From NCBI RefSeq assembly GCF_003111665.1, contig NZ_CP022188.1, forward strand, positions 4,650,001-4,714,000: a stretch of 64,000 bases of DNA. Direction: 5' to 3'. Shown piece after piece: positions 37,686 through 47,748 of the stretch. Source of the stretch: Parazoarcus communis (GTDB lineage Bacteria; Pseudomonadota; Gammaproteobacteria; Burkholderiales; Rhodocyclaceae). The translations under genes and the position numbers were made by a program. The notes under the pieces were generated by a model that was given only the letters and a program-made list of their open reading frames with translations, made no database searches and was not told the origin of the DNA. The number at the start of each line of letters is the position of its first letter. The first letter of the stretch is position 1.

Positions 37686-38963
37686 CTAGATTTCATTACC
37701 ATGAATTTTTTTAACTATCTTGGAAACAAACGACTGATCCTGGTTTGAAAAGTGACCATCCAAGAGATACCTCTTTTTGAACGCGTTTATCAACTTAATT
37801 CTATTCGCCGACTCAGTCTCACACACGCTATTAAAGAAAACTCTCAGTTCCTCGCAGCTACGGACTCTCCACATACCATGCAATTTATCAAAGAATGAAT
37901 CCCCCAACAGTGCAACATCATTACCAACCGCGAAGGAATCTAGAGCTGTCATTGAATTTATAGTTACCGTCTTCTTTGATGCATTCAGATCATCATCTAG
38001 AGAAGATGAACTTAGAAAAACGGAGTTGGATTTTTCAATTTCCTCGTAAAACTTCTGAGAGTATTTCATTCTGTATAAGGGATGTTCACGTACGATAATA
38101 CTCATTCCATCCAGTAAAGCTGACTTTACTAACTGTAGCAAGCTAATATCAGTTAACTTTAACGGATTGTGGTAAATATTGTTTGCGTCTTCTGGCACTT
38201 GCATAGCGAGAAGCACCGTTAAATCAGGAACTGAATTCGTAGGTCGATCGCTTAATATCTGATTGTATAGCTTTTTACTAACTTTCTTGAGTCGATAACC
38301 ACGAACCTCTGGGGGTAAAACACCAGTAAAACGAGACTGAAGAAGCGAAAGTTTGTCTAACGCTGAATAAAGCTTATTGTTCCAACGCAAGTTCAAATTG
38401 GGCCTTGGTGAATCAGCCTCAAAGGTTTCTATATCCAAAGCCCCAAGTTTCTCGCGGAACGAACAGTTAGCGTTAACCCCATTTCGATCAAGTATTGTTG
38501 TTCTATATGGACCTTGCTCAAAATATAATATTTCCGTCTTTGTCCCCGATAAAACATGCTTTATCACTTCAGCGGGCATTCGGGTATCACCACTAATGAT
38601 TGCAAGGTCGGGAGAGAATTTAGTGGTTACTCGTCTTGAGTTATAAAATAATTTACACGCGTGCTCGTGTATTTCTGAAACTTCATCTTTAGTTATACCA
38701 GGATCAGAAACGTGAAAAAGTGTAATCTCGTCAAGCACCTTTTTTTCTAAACGTTCGTGACACACATTACCGAGCGCAGAGATCCATGAAACAGAAACGG
38801 TTCGTCTTCCATGCACTAAAAAATATACGTATGCACTAGGAAATACAGATATATGAAGAAACTCTACTTCACTATCAATCTTTTTCCATTCATCTTCAAT
38901 GGCGCAGAAGAAACGCGCCATCGGGTGATAATACGACAAAGTCAAAATTCGTTTGTATTTCAT
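37686..38963 (-). CDS. Capsule-synthesis (KpsS/KpsC-like) putative Kdo transferase
   Basis: A 425-residue cytoplasmic protein resembling the Capsule_synth family that includes the beta-Kdo transferases KpsC and KpsS. Evidence by eye: YFEQGPYRTTILDRNGVNAN at about 147-166, the REHPLYRMKYS block (292-302), and TINSMTALDSFAVGNDVALL (334-353) followed by LGDSFFDKLHGMW, which matches the conserved 'nSttGleAL...vlGdafYdipG' pattern of that family. The same operon makes CMP-Kdo, so a Kdo transferase role is attractive. Substrate and linkage are inference; the match is remote and no kpsMT genes are present. Confidence 0.7.
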   Translation of the reverse strand: MKYKRILTLSYYHPMARFFCAIEDEWKKIDSEVEFLHISVFPSAYVYFLVHGRRTVSVSWISALGNVCHERLEKKVLDEITLFHVSDPGITKDEVSEIHEHACKLFYNSRRVTTKFSPDLAIISGDTRMPAEVIKHVLSGTKTEILYFEQGPYRTTILDRNGVNANCSFREKLGALDIETFEADSPRPNLNLRWNNKLYSALDKLSLLQSRFTGVLPPEVRGYRLKKVSKKLYNQILSDRPTNSVPDLTVLLAMQVPEDANNIYHNPLKLTDISLLQLVKSALLDGMSIIVREHPLYRMKYSQKFYEEIEKSNSVFLSSSSLDDDLNASKKTVTINSMTALDSFAVGNDVALLGDSFFDKLHGMWRVRSCEELRVFFNSVCETESANRIKLINAFKKRYLLDGHFSNQDQSFVSKIVKKIHGNEI

Positions 38964-38988
38964 GTATGAATTTACTATATGCTTTTAA

Positions 38989-39714
38989 CTATTTTTTTAC
39001 TGCGCGGATATATAGAATTCTGAAAATGAACAAAAAGTTTCCTAGTATGTAACGCTTCCACAACCTCTGAGGCTCAAGTAGCAATCTATATATCCATTCA
39101 CAACCAAATCTTCTTACAATTAGCGGAGCCCGCTTAACCCGACCTGCAAGAAAATCAAGAATGGCCCCACCATTAATTATTAAGCACGGCCAATCTATTC
39201 GAGATTTCAATAAAGCGCTTACATGCTCTTGCTTGGGCATTCCCATTGCAAGCACAATTATCGCCGGCCTGAAAAGCAAAGCATCAGATAGATAATCGTT
39301 TTTATCCCTAAATCCGTCTAAGGCAGTCACTACAGTACAGCCGAAATCATTTATTCTTTTTGAGGCGGCTTCAAGTTCGGGTGCGGACGTCCCGTACAAC
39401 CCAACTGTGCAAACTTCTTTTTTAAGAATAAATGGGATCAAGTCTGTTCCGTTCATGTTCTGGCCTGGCGAATAGCCGAACAACAACATAAATAGTTTTA
39501 TTCCAATTCCGTCTCTGAGAATGTAATCTGAAGCATGAAGATCCGTGAAAAATTCGCTGTTAGTCCACGCTATATTGAAAGCATGTGCATTTAAAAAAGA
39601 AAGTACAATGGGCCCAGTCCTCGGATCAAATATTCTAAGATCATTCCAATTTTGATTTTCTGGAATGACTTGGATACGATTGAGAATTTTTGTGTCTAAC
39701 GTCGGCATAAGCAT
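38989..39714 (-). CDS. WecG/TagA/CpsF family glycosyltransferase (GT26)
   Basis: Membrane-associated transferase adding a sugar, often the second, to a lipid-linked acceptor. The 241-residue protein has the family blocks FLNAHAFNIAW, the conserved Asp and Gly residues in DYILRDGIGIKLF and NGTDLIPFI, the GLYGTSAPELEAA loop, and VLAMGMPKQEHV with ERLLLEPQRLWKRY-like C-terminal region (YRLLLEPQRLWKRY). It starts with two nearby ATGs (39714 and 39708). AT-rich, in the O-unit part of the operon. Confidence 0.88.
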   Translation of the reverse strand: MLMPTLDTKILNRIQVIPENQNWNDLRIFDPRTGPIVLSFLNAHAFNIAWTNSEFFTDLHASDYILRDGIGIKLFMLLFGYSPGQNMNGTDLIPFILKKEVCTVGLYGTSAPELEAASKRINDFGCTVVTALDGFRDKNDYLSDALLFRPAIIVLAMGMPKQEHVSALLKSRIDWPCLIINGGAILDFLAGRVKRAPLIVRRFGCEWIYRLLLEPQRLWKRYILGNFLFIFRILYIRAVKK

Positions 39715-39732
39715 AACTATATGTAAATTAAT

Positions 39733-40638
39733 TCACTCCATTTTCTTTGGCTCTAAGATAAAGGCATCTCTCATGGCTTTAAGCTCGATTTTTCTTGAAA
39801 AGATTAAATAATATAGATATTTCACCATCCCAGTAGCAATTACTACCGGATTTTTTGCTTTTATTCCCCAGTACAGCCAATTTCGAGTTAAGTAGTACCT
39901 AGAGAAGTCTGATGAATTTCCACCAGTAGACGAGCTAATTTTGTGACTAAGAGTTATCGTCGGGGTGTAATACATACGAACGTTTTTTTTGCACAATTCA
40001 CTGCAAAATATCGTGTCATCGTAATAAACAAATAACTCTTCCCACATCCTTACCTGAGTTTCTCTTAAGACTAGTGATTTAATCATCAGGGAACATGTTG
40101 GGGCATAATCAACCTTAAACAACACTTTCCCCGTCAACCTGTCTTTTTTATTGTGGCCAAAGTGGCGACAGTTACCTTTCAGATATGAGATTTTTCCACC
40201 GGCATACCATATCTTTCCATTTGTGTTGTGGTAGACCATTTTCGGAGCCAAAGCATCCACAAAACTATTTTCGGAGAATAGTTGGATATGGTCTTGTAGG
40301 AACTTTTGATCAATCTCGATATCGTTATTAAGAAAAAGTATGTGAGTGTAAGACTCATCTTCAAGAAATAAATCGATCCCTTGATTGTTTCCCTTCGCAA
40401 CACCATAGTTATCCTTGTTTCGAATAAATGTATATTGATGCGTTGCATTATTCTTAATATAGGATTCACAACCGAAATCGTTCACATCGTTTTCGACATA
40501 TAGGACATGAAAGTTTTTGAAAGTTTGGTTGTTAATACTGTCTATAAAACCTTTAATTACGTCGTTTGACTTATACAAGACCGTAACAATACCGACTTTA
40601 AATTCTTTCTTATCAATACCGTTATTAACCGTAGGCAT
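39733..40638 (-). CDS. GT2-family glycosyltransferase
   Basis: A 301-residue GT-A-fold enzyme with N-terminal GIVTVLYKSNDVIKGFIDSI, the NYGVAKGNNQGI loop, the metal-binding FLNNDIEID (DxD-like), and a later acceptor-side region (SSTGGNSSDFSRYYLTRN) common in rhamnosyltransferase-type members. Its start overlaps the stop of the epimerase gene upstream. Sugar specificity is unknown; rhamnose is plausible from the operon content. Confidence 0.88.
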   Translation of the reverse strand: MPTVNNGIDKKEFKVGIVTVLYKSNDVIKGFIDSINNQTFKNFHVLYVENDVNDFGCESYIKNNATHQYTFIRNKDNYGVAKGNNQGIDLFLEDESYTHILFLNNDIEIDQKFLQDHIQLFSENSFVDALAPKMVYHNTNGKIWYAGGKISYLKGNCRHFGHNKKDRLTGKVLFKVDYAPTCSLMIKSLVLRETQVRMWEELFVYYDDTIFCSELCKKNVRMYYTPTITLSHKISSSTGGNSSDFSRYYLTRNWLYWGIKAKNPVVIATGMVKYLYYLIFSRKIELKAMRDAFILEPKKME

Positions 40639-41762
40639 TATTTGAACATCCCACGATCGCGCATTTCCTGAATCGACTTGTCGTACGTCGAAACCTCAAG
40701 ATGCTGGCTTTTTACCCACTCGGCGAATTTGGTCACACCTTCTACGAACGTGACACTCGGATGGAAGGCAAGATCCTTCGAAACCTTGCTTAAATCAGCA
40801 GTGTTATGGCGAATGTCACCCACACGATAGTTCCCGGACACTTTGATGTCGCCTGGAGCGCCATAAAGCTCTTTTAGTGTTTTAGCAACGGTCATTACTG
40901 TTGTGCGAACGCCTGATCCAACGTTGTAGCATTCTCCAGTAACATCCGAATTAATGGCTTTGACGGTGGCACTTACAACGTCATCGATGTACACAAAGTC
41001 TCGACTTTCCTCGCCATCTTCAAAGATGTTCACATCCCTTCCTTGCAAGAGCAAGGTAGAGAAAATGGAGAGGATGCCCGTGTAGGGGTTCTTGAGAGAC
41101 TGGCCGGGGCCGTACACGTTCTGATAGCGCAGCGAAACGGCCCCTATACCCATCGACTCACAAGCGGTAAGTACTAACTGCTCCTGTACCTGCTTCGTGA
41201 TTCCATAAATGGAGGTCGGATGAATTTTTGACGTTTCATCGGTAGAGATCGACGTAACAATTTCACCAGTATCCGGGCACCGGCAGTCAAAAATACCCTT
41301 TTCCATATCTGCAGCTGTTCTGGCTACGGGGTAAACAGTTCCGGATTTCCCTTGATACCGCCCTTCACCATAAATCGCTCGTGACGATGCGACGACAACT
41401 CGCTTTACACCAGGCCGCTCCTTTTCGAGAATATCAAGAAGTATTGACGTACCCCGGATATTGACATCAACGTAGCGATCAATTTCATACATTGATTGGC
41501 CAGTACCGGTTTCTGCCGCAAGGTGGACGACAACGTCCTGCCCCTTAAGTGCTTCACTCATGATTTCGCGCGACCGCACATCACTACGAATCACTTTCAC
41601 GCTCGGGGGGAGACTTAGAAACAATTGCGATGTTTCGGGATTATCTCCGTGAATTTGAGGGGAGAGGCAATCAACTACGGTCACAGTTGCACCCGACTGC
41701 ACAAGCTCTCTAGCCAAGGAGCTTCCGATGAATCCCGCACCACCTGTAATCAAAACCTTCAT
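40638..41762 (-). CDS. NAD-dependent epimerase/dehydratase, dTDP-L-rhamnose 4-epimerase-like
   Basis: Extended SDR of 374 residues starting [20 protein letters not shown], then VDCLSPQIHGDNPETS, a segment like those of dTDP-L-rhamnose 4-epimerases (dTDP-6-deoxy-L-talose makers). It has HLAAETGTGQSMYE, the catalytic Tyr/Lys in SIYGITKQVQEQL, and RYQNVYGPGQSL. ATG at 41762, GGAGAG upstream. It follows rfbC copy 2 by about 60 bp, so its substrate is probably the dTDP-L-rhamnose made by that set. The exact reaction is not certain. Confidence 0.8.
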   Translation of the reverse strand: MKVLITGGAGFIGSSLARELVQSGATVTVVDCLSPQIHGDNPETSQLFLSLPPSVKVIRSDVRSREIMSEALKGQDVVVHLAAETGTGQSMYEIDRYVDVNIRGTSILLDILEKERPGVKRVVVASSRAIYGEGRYQGKSGTVYPVARTAADMEKGIFDCRCPDTGEIVTSISTDETSKIHPTSIYGITKQVQEQLVLTACESMGIGAVSLRYQNVYGPGQSLKNPYTGILSIFSTLLLQGRDVNIFEDGEESRDFVYIDDVVSATVKAINSDVTGECYNVGSGVRTTVMTVAKTLKELYGAPGDIKVSGNYRVGDIRHNTADLSKVSKDLAFHPSVTFVEGVTKFAEWVKSQHLEVSTYDKSIQEMRDRGMFK

Positions 41763-41824
41763 TTTTCTCTCCAATTTCCTTTAGGCTTGTTCATCGCCCG
41801 TGAGTTATAGGCATACATATAGAA

Positions 41825-42370
41825 TCAGCTGAACGTGTCTGCTGTGGCCAAAGACTTGCCTGCAAGATCTTTTGGCGACAACAGCGGTTCACCGCTCAAC
41901 GGCCATTGAATTCCGACGGCAGGATCATCCCAAGCCAAGCTTCTCTCGAACTGTGGCGCATAGTAGTCGGTCGTCTTGTACAAAAAATCTGCACTCTCAG
42001 ATGTAACAAGGAATCCATGCGCAAAACCGGGCGGGACCCAGAATTGGCGGTTATTTTCTTCGCTTAGTTCGACACCTACCCACGTGCCGAAAGTGGGTGA
42101 TGATTTACGCATATCTACAGCTACGTCGAAAACAGATCCACGCACAACGCGAACGAGCTTACCCTGCGCTTGTTCTATCTGATAGTGCATTCCTCGAAGA
42201 ACACCCTTGCCGGAGCGTGAGTGATTGTCTTGTACAAAGGAAACATTAAGCCCTGTTACTTCGTGAAAAGCTTTCGCGTTAAAGCTCTCCATAAAAAAGC
42301 CACGCGAGTCGCCGAAGAGCTTGGGCTCCAGAATTAACAGATCAGGAATATCAGTTTGAATGACGTTCAT
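41825..42370 (-). CDS. rfbC: dTDP-4-dehydrorhamnose 3,5-epimerase (copy 2)
   Basis: Same enzyme type as at 17097-17642: FGDSRGFFMESFNAKAFHEV, QDNHSRSGKGVLRGMHYQ, VRGSVFDVAVDMR and PPGFAHGFLVTSE. The two 181-residue proteins are mostly identical by eye, while codon use here is less GC-rich. The ATG at 42370 overlaps the rfbA stop. Part of the long minus-strand polysaccharide operon. Confidence 0.95.
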   Translation of the reverse strand: MNVIQTDIPDLLILEPKLFGDSRGFFMESFNAKAFHEVTGLNVSFVQDNHSRSGKGVLRGMHYQIEQAQGKLVRVVRGSVFDVAVDMRKSSPTFGTWVGVELSEENNRQFWVPPGFAHGFLVTSESADFLYKTTDYYAPQFERSLAWDDPAVGIQWPLSGEPLLSPKDLAGKSLATADTFS

Positions 42371-43251
42371 CAGAAAACCTTTTCTTCGATAATACTTTGC
42401 AGATATTTACCGTACCCATTTTTGGAGAGCGGAGTCGCCAGCTTTTGGAGCTGCTCGGTATCGATCCAGTTTGCGCGCCAGGAGATCTCTTCCGGGCAGG
42501 CCACTTTCAGGCCTTGGCGCTTTTCGATGGTTTGAATGAACAGGCCCGCTTCAAGCAGGCTTTCGTGTGTGCCGGTATCAAGCCATGCGTGGCCGCGGCC
42601 CATCACCTGCACATCCAGTTCGCCCCATTCGAGGTACTGCCGATTGACGTCGGTAATCTCCAGCTCACCGCGCGCGCCGGGCTTCAGGTTTTTGGCGATA
42701 TCGACGACGCGGTTGTCGTAGAAATAGAGGCCGGTTACTGCATAACGGCTCTTCGGCACGACGGGCTTTTCTTCAAGGCTGATCGCCCGGCCGTTGGCGT
42801 CGAACTCCACCACGCCATAGCGCTCGGGGTCATGCACCGGATAGGCAAACACAGTTGCACCGCTTTGTTGTTTACTGGCACCACGCAGATCGCCACCGAA
42901 GTCGTGCCCGTAGAAGAGGTTGTCGCCAAGCACGAGTGCGCTGGGTCCAGTCCCGACAAACTGCTCTCCGATAATGAAGGCTTGAGCAAGGCCATCCGGG
43001 CTGGGCTGCACCGCGTACTGCAGGTTGATACCCCACTGGCTGCCATCGCCGAGCAGTAGTTCAAACCGGGGGGTGTCTTGCGGCGTGGAGATGATCAGGA
43101 TGTCCCGTATGCCGGCCAGCATCAGCGTGCTGAGCGGGTAATAGATCATCGGTTTGTCGTACACGGGGATGAGTTGCTTCGACACGGCCAGCGTTGCCGG
43201 ATGAAGACGGGTTCCGGAGCCCCCTGCCAGAATGATGCCTTTGCGTTGCAT
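42370..43251 (-). CDS. rfbA: Glucose-1-phosphate thymidylyltransferase (copy 2)
   Basis: First enzyme of dTDP-L-rhamnose synthesis, 293 residues: [50 protein letters not shown] and [15 protein letters not shown]. Nearly the same protein as the copy at 17642-18529, differing mainly in the C-terminal quarter. Sits between rfbD and rfbC of the second set. Confidence 0.95.
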   Translation of the reverse strand: MQRKGIILAGGSGTRLHPATLAVSKQLIPVYDKPMIYYPLSTLMLAGIRDILIISTPQDTPRFELLLGDGSQWGINLQYAVQPSPDGLAQAFIIGEQFVGTGPSALVLGDNLFYGHDFGGDLRGASKQQSGATVFAYPVHDPERYGVVEFDANGRAISLEEKPVVPKSRYAVTGLYFYDNRVVDIAKNLKPGARGELEITDVNRQYLEWGELDVQVMGRGHAWLDTGTHESLLEAGLFIQTIEKRQGLKVACPEEISWRANWIDTEQLQKLATPLSKNGYGKYLQSIIEEKVF

Positions 43252-43266
43252 TGGTCGGCCCTGTTT

Positions 43267-44166
43267 TCAGTTTGAAAGAATCTCGTTGAGCATGCGGTCG
43301 ACACCCGGTTGCCAGTCGGGCAGTTTCAGCCCGAAAGCGGCCTGCAGCTTGGCGGTGTCGAGGCGGGAATTGAGCGGACGAGTTGCAGCGGTCGGGAAAG
43401 CTGCGGTGGCAACGGGCTCGATCGCGTCAGCACTCACCTTTATTGGCAAGCCTTTTGCGCGCGCGACCTCGATAACATGACGTGCGTAGCCAAACCAGGT
43501 GGTCGTACCAGCCGCGACGAGGTGGTAGGTGCCGCAGAGTGCTGGATTAACAAGCGTCATGCGGGCGGCATGTGCAGTTACGTCGGCAAGCAGGTCTGCG
43601 CCCGTCGGGGCGCCATGCTGGTCGTTGATGATGGTGAGCCTGTCGCGTTCGCTCGCCAGTTTCAGCATGGTTTTTGCAAAATTTCCGCCACGTGCGGCGT
43701 ACACCCAACTTGTGCGAAAAATCAGATGCCGACAGCCACTTGACCGAATTGCCTGCTCGCCGTCGAGCTTGGTCTGTCCATAAACCGATAGCGGAGCAGT
43801 TTCTGCATCCTCGCTGCGTGGGGTGTTACCGCTGCCGTCGAAGACATAGTCTGTTGAGTAATGTACGAGCAAGGCACCAAGCTGCTTTGCTTCGCGGGCC
43901 AACACGGCTGGCGCATCGGTGTTTATGGCGCGGGCCAGTGCTGGCTCGCCCTCCGCTTTGTCGACAGCGGTATGTGCGGCGGCATTGATGATCAGGTTGG
44001 GCGCAACGTCGCGAACGGTCTTCGCCAATGCTTCTGGCGTGGAGAAATCACCGCAAAGGCCGTTTGCACCCTGATGCCCCACGGCGACCAACTCGCCCAG
44101 CGGTGCGAGGCTGCGCTGCAGTTCCCAGCCGACCTGGCCGTTCATGCCGAATAGAAGAATTTTCAT
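43267..44166 (-). CDS. rfbD: dTDP-4-dehydrorhamnose reductase (copy 2)
   Basis: Reductase of 299 residues: [49 protein letters not shown] and YGQTKLDGEQAI. I start it at 44166; the frame is open to 44355 but without family sequence. More diverged from copy 1 than rfbA or rfbC are. Four bases after the rfbB stop. Confidence 0.95.
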   Translation of the reverse strand: MKILLFGMNGQVGWELQRSLAPLGELVAVGHQGANGLCGDFSTPEALAKTVRDVAPNLIINAAAHTAVDKAEGEPALARAINTDAPAVLAREAKQLGALLVHYSTDYVFDGSGNTPRSEDAETAPLSVYGQTKLDGEQAIRSSGCRHLIFRTSWVYAARGGNFAKTMLKLASERDRLTIINDQHGAPTGADLLADVTAHAARMTLVNPALCGTYHLVAAGTTTWFGYARHVIEVARAKGLPIKVSADAIEPVATAAFPTAATRPLNSRLDTAKLQAAFGLKLPDWQPGVDRMLNEILSN

Positions 44167-44170
44167 CTGT

Positions 44171-45229
44171 TCAGCGCTCCGCGTAGTTCTTTTCAACCCA
44201 GTCGCGATACGCGCCGCTTTGGACGTTGGCAACCCATGCCTGATTTGCCAGATACCATTCAACCGTTTTACGGATGCCGGTATCAAATGTTTCGGCCGGT
44301 CGCCATCCGAGGTCGCGCTCGATCTTGCGAGCGTCGATTGCGTAGCGACGATCATGGCCTGGGCGGTCGGTTACATAGGTGATGAGTCGGGAATAGCTGC
44401 CGGCCGCATCGGGCTTGAGCTCATCAAGTAGCGCGCACAGCGTTTTGACAATCTCGATATTGGGTTTTTCGTTCCAGCCGCCGACGTTGTACACCTCACC
44501 GGGCTTGCCCGATTCAAGGACAGCGCGAATTGCACTGCAGTGATCGGTGACATATAGCCAGTCACGGACCTGCATACCATCGCCATACACTGGCAGCTGC
44601 TTGCCCGCGAGGGCGTTTGCAATCATCAGCGGGATGAGTTTTTCGGGAAAGTGGTACGGCCCGTAATTGTTTGAACAGTTGCTGGTGGTGACCGGCAAGC
44701 CATAGGTGTGATGCCATGCACGCACAAGGTGGTCTGATGCGGCTTTACTTGCAGAGTACGGGCTGTTCGGTTCGTAGGTTTTTGTTTCGGTAAAGGCGGG
44801 ATCACCGGGACCAAGGGACCCGTAGACTTCGTCGGTGCTGACGTGATGGAAACGGAAAGCACCCTTTGCATCGTCCGCAAGCGCCATCCAGTGCGCTCGG
44901 GCGCTTTCGAGCAGTGTGAAGGTGCCTGTGACGTTGGTTCGCATGAACTCACCAGGCGCATGAATCGAGCGGTCGACGTGGCTCTCGGCGGCAAAGTGAA
45001 CGATTGCGCGAGGCTGATACGTTGCGAGCAGGCTGTCCACCAACTCCCGATCACAGATGTCGCCCTTCACGAATGTATGACGATCGTCCCCGGCAAGCGA
45101 GGCGAGATTCTCGAGATTGCCGGCGTATGTCAGCGCGTCGAGATTGACGACAGGTTCGTCGCTCTGTCGCAACCAGTCGAGAACGAAATTCGCGCCAATG
45201 AAACCCGCACCACCAGTTACCAGAATCAT
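44171..45229 (-). CDS. rfbB: dTDP-glucose 4,6-dehydratase (copy 2)
   Basis: Dehydratase of 352 residues with [56 protein letters not shown] and [10 protein letters not shown]. Begins the second rfbBDAC set. The 179 bp upstream, before wzc ends at 45409, hold no gene; this may be a joint where the rfb set was inserted into the operon. Confidence 0.95.
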   Translation of the reverse strand: MILVTGGAGFIGANFVLDWLRQSDEPVVNLDALTYAGNLENLASLAGDDRHTFVKGDICDRELVDSLLATYQPRAIVHFAAESHVDRSIHAPGEFMRTNVTGTFTLLESARAHWMALADDAKGAFRFHHVSTDEVYGSLGPGDPAFTETKTYEPNSPYSASKAASDHLVRAWHHTYGLPVTTSNCSNNYGPYHFPEKLIPLMIANALAGKQLPVYGDGMQVRDWLYVTDHCSAIRAVLESGKPGEVYNVGGWNEKPNIEIVKTLCALLDELKPDAAGSYSRLITYVTDRPGHDRRYAIDARKIERDLGWRPAETFDTGIRKTVEWYLANQAWVANVQSGAYRDWVEKNYAER

Positions 45230-45408
45230 GCATCAACCTCAATCATGGAGTTTCTCCAGTCGGCAGTGATGCACGATCGGCAAGCGATCATCCAGGCATC
45301 ATTGCCGGAACGGATTCAAAGCACCAACCCGGCAGCACCGGAACAAGGTGGAACCGATCGTCGCCATCAGGTTGGCAATCAACAGCATTCAGGACACAGC
45401 AAAGCGTG

Positions 45409-47652
45409 CTATTTGTAGTTGTACCGATACACGTACCCGCTGTATCCGTAGCGATAGCGCTGGCGGTTGGTATCGAAATCATTGAACACGAAACCTTTCA
45501 CACCAACGCCAGCCTGGGAAAAGCGCTTCACGGTTTGTTCAAGCTCCCCGATGGGATGAACGCCCGCGCGGGCTACGATCAGCGTGGCACCGGTCAGGCG
45601 GCCGATGATCGCCGCGTCAGACACGGCAAGAATCGGCGGTGCATCGACAATCACCACGTCGAAGGCTTCATTAAGACGTTCCAGCAGATCTTCGAAGCGG
45701 CCATGCATCAACAGCTCGGAAGGATTTGGCGGGCGCTGCCCGGTGGTAATCAGGCTAAGGCCCGGCACTGCGGTCGTACGGACGATCTGAGCCAGATTTG
45801 CACTTCCACTGACGTACTCGCTTACGCCTCCCTCACGCCCAAAGCCGAATTCACGGTGCAAGTGGCCTTTGCGCAGATCGCCATCCACCAGGGCAACGGT
45901 TTTGCCCGATTGAGCGAGAACCGTGCCGAGATTGCGGGCGATGAAGCTCTTGCCTACGGCGGGACTGGCGCCTGAGATCAGGATTGACTTCGCGTTGGCG
46001 TCCATCAAAGCGAAGTGCAACGTTGTACGCAGGCTGCGCAGGCTCTCGATGGCGTCGTCCTCGGGGGTCTCAAGCGCGAGCAAGGCGCTGACAGGCTGTT
46101 TCTGCGCCTTGACCCTGCGTGCCAGGGCCACTTCCGCAGCACTATGGGGAACCGTTGCGTACACCGGCAGGCCAAGGCCCTTTTCGATTTTCTCCGGGTC
46201 CTCTACGACAACGCGCATCATCTTGCGCAACCAGATCAGGCCCAGGGCGCCAGCAACACCGAGCACGAGTGCCAGTGCAAGAACAACCTTTGGTTTTGGC
46301 TTTACCGGCAACCGCGAAGTAATTGCCGTGTCGATAACACGAACATCACCAACGGTGCCCGCCTTCGATACTCGGAGTTGCTGAGCAGTGTTGAGCAGTT
46401 GGGTATAGAGGGCGGTCGATACCTCGACATCTCGCTTCAGTTGCAAGGCGGTCTGTTGCGTGTCGGGCAGCCGTGAAACATCGCGATCAAACACGCCCCG
46501 ACGCGAACGCAGCCTTTCGAGCTGGGCGTCGATCGTCATGACGCGCGGGTGCTGTGCGGTGTAGTTCTGACGCAGTTCTTCGCGCTGCTGCTGGAGTTTC
46601 ACGATGTCGTTATCCACCTCGACGATGGATTGCAGCACGCTTTGGGTTTCGAGCGTCAGATCGACAGAGCCACGCGTTTGCCGGTAGTTGTTGTAGCTCG
46701 CTTCAGCCGTATCAAGCTGGCGTTTGAGTTCGGGCAGTTGCGCTTCAAGAAACTTCAGTGTGTTTTCAGCCTCGGCGGAACGGCGCTCAACGTTTTGCCT
46801 CACGTAGCTGGTCATGATCTCGTCGAGCGTGACGGACGCCAGCGCGCGATCCGGACCAAGCAGCGAGACCTCCAACACACCTGATTTTTTACCGCGCTCA
46901 GTCACCGACAGGTTTTCGAGGATGTTCTCGATAGCCTCTTCACGGGAGAACTTGGTGAGCGCGAAGCGGGTGCCGGGATTTGCCTGCAGATTCGAGAGGA
47001 AAAGGCTAAAACCCTGTGCGGTGGCAGTTTCGCCAACCTTGCCTTCAAACACCGGGTTGTCGTCGCCATCGAGGAGCTGATACTGCCCGTTTTCACCAAC
47101 GATCAGAGTCTGTTGAAAACCAAGCCATTCGTCGGGCACTTCAAACGATTCAACCTTGATCTGCTCGCCACCCCATGCGTAACTGCTCAGCCCCAACACG
47201 GGCGCGACAGGCCCGAAGGCGTCCTGGCGTCGGGCATAGCCCTTGCCAAACAGCGGCAGGTAAACGGGCTCAGCCTTGATGGTCAGTTGCATGCGATCCA
47301 CAACCCGACCCAACACCATGCGCGATGTGATGATCTCCATCTCGGTACTCACCGAGGTGGTGTCTTCGAACATGCCCTGCAGCTCTTTCAGCGCAGGAAG
47401 CCCTTTTGAAGTCTCCTCAACCTGCAGCACCGAATTGGCGCGGTAGATGGGCGTAATCGCGAACAGTGCAAGAACGCCGACCACAAGCGCAAACGACGTA
47501 AACGCCAGAATGAACCACTTGTAGCTCATGACTGTGGCAACAACTTCTCCGATGCTGAAATCGTCGTCGTCAGGCAGGCCAACATCGCGCGTCGGGATCT
47601 GATGATTTGGCTGATTGATTTGATCCGGTTGAATCAACTTGTCTGTGCTCAT
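45409..47652 (-). CDS. wzc: Polysaccharide co-polymerase / BY-tyrosine kinase (Wzc type)
   Basis: Inner-membrane protein of 747 residues that sets polysaccharide chain length and autophosphorylates. Wzz domain with a first helix (WFILAFTSFALVVGVLALFA, about 45-64), a long coiled-coil periplasmic part, a second helix (VVLALALVLGVAGALGLIWL, about 460), then the kinase with Walker A GASPAVGKSFIARNLG (about 556-571), Walker A' VALVDGDLRKG and Walker B VVIVDAPPIL. The tail is a tyrosine cluster (RYRYGYSGYVYRYNY). Its phosphatase partner is probably wzb at 29512. Operon order: second gene after wza. Confidence 0.94.
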   Translation of the reverse strand: MSTDKLIQPDQINQPNHQIPTRDVGLPDDDDFSIGEVVATVMSYKWFILAFTSFALVVGVLALFAITPIYRANSVLQVEETSKGLPALKELQGMFEDTTSVSTEMEIITSRMVLGRVVDRMQLTIKAEPVYLPLFGKGYARRQDAFGPVAPVLGLSSYAWGGEQIKVESFEVPDEWLGFQQTLIVGENGQYQLLDGDDNPVFEGKVGETATAQGFSLFLSNLQANPGTRFALTKFSREEAIENILENLSVTERGKKSGVLEVSLLGPDRALASVTLDEIMTSYVRQNVERRSAEAENTLKFLEAQLPELKRQLDTAEASYNNYRQTRGSVDLTLETQSVLQSIVEVDNDIVKLQQQREELRQNYTAQHPRVMTIDAQLERLRSRRGVFDRDVSRLPDTQQTALQLKRDVEVSTALYTQLLNTAQQLRVSKAGTVGDVRVIDTAITSRLPVKPKPKVVLALALVLGVAGALGLIWLRKMMRVVVEDPEKIEKGLGLPVYATVPHSAAEVALARRVKAQKQPVSALLALETPEDDAIESLRSLRTTLHFALMDANAKSILISGASPAVGKSFIARNLGTVLAQSGKTVALVDGDLRKGHLHREFGFGREGGVSEYVSGSANLAQIVRTTAVPGLSLITTGQRPPNPSELLMHGRFEDLLERLNEAFDVVIVDAPPILAVSDAAIIGRLTGATLIVARAGVHPIGELEQTVKRFSQAGVGVKGFVFNDFDTNRQRYRYGYSGYVYRYNYK

Positions 47653-47714
47653 GCGCTGTCCGCAAAAATCATCTTCTTATTGATACTTCTACGTATTCCG
47701 ACCACCGGCCAAAC

Positions 47715-47739
47715 GGATGGGGCCGTTGAGGCCCCATCC
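47715..47739 (-). other. Intercistronic stem-loop between wza and wzc
   Basis: Ten-base perfect arms GGATGGGGCC (47715-47724) and GGCCCCATCC (47730-47739) with a five-base loop, ten bases after the wza stop. No U-tract follows on the minus strand, so it is more likely a partial terminator or an mRNA-stability hairpin that sets the wza to wzc ratio. Confidence 0.5.
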
Positions 47740-47748
47740 TGGCTCAGG

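Noticed and set aside
45230..45408. Small gene between rfbB copy 2 and wzc
   Set aside because: Only short frames without ribosome-binding sites or family features are present in these 179 bp.
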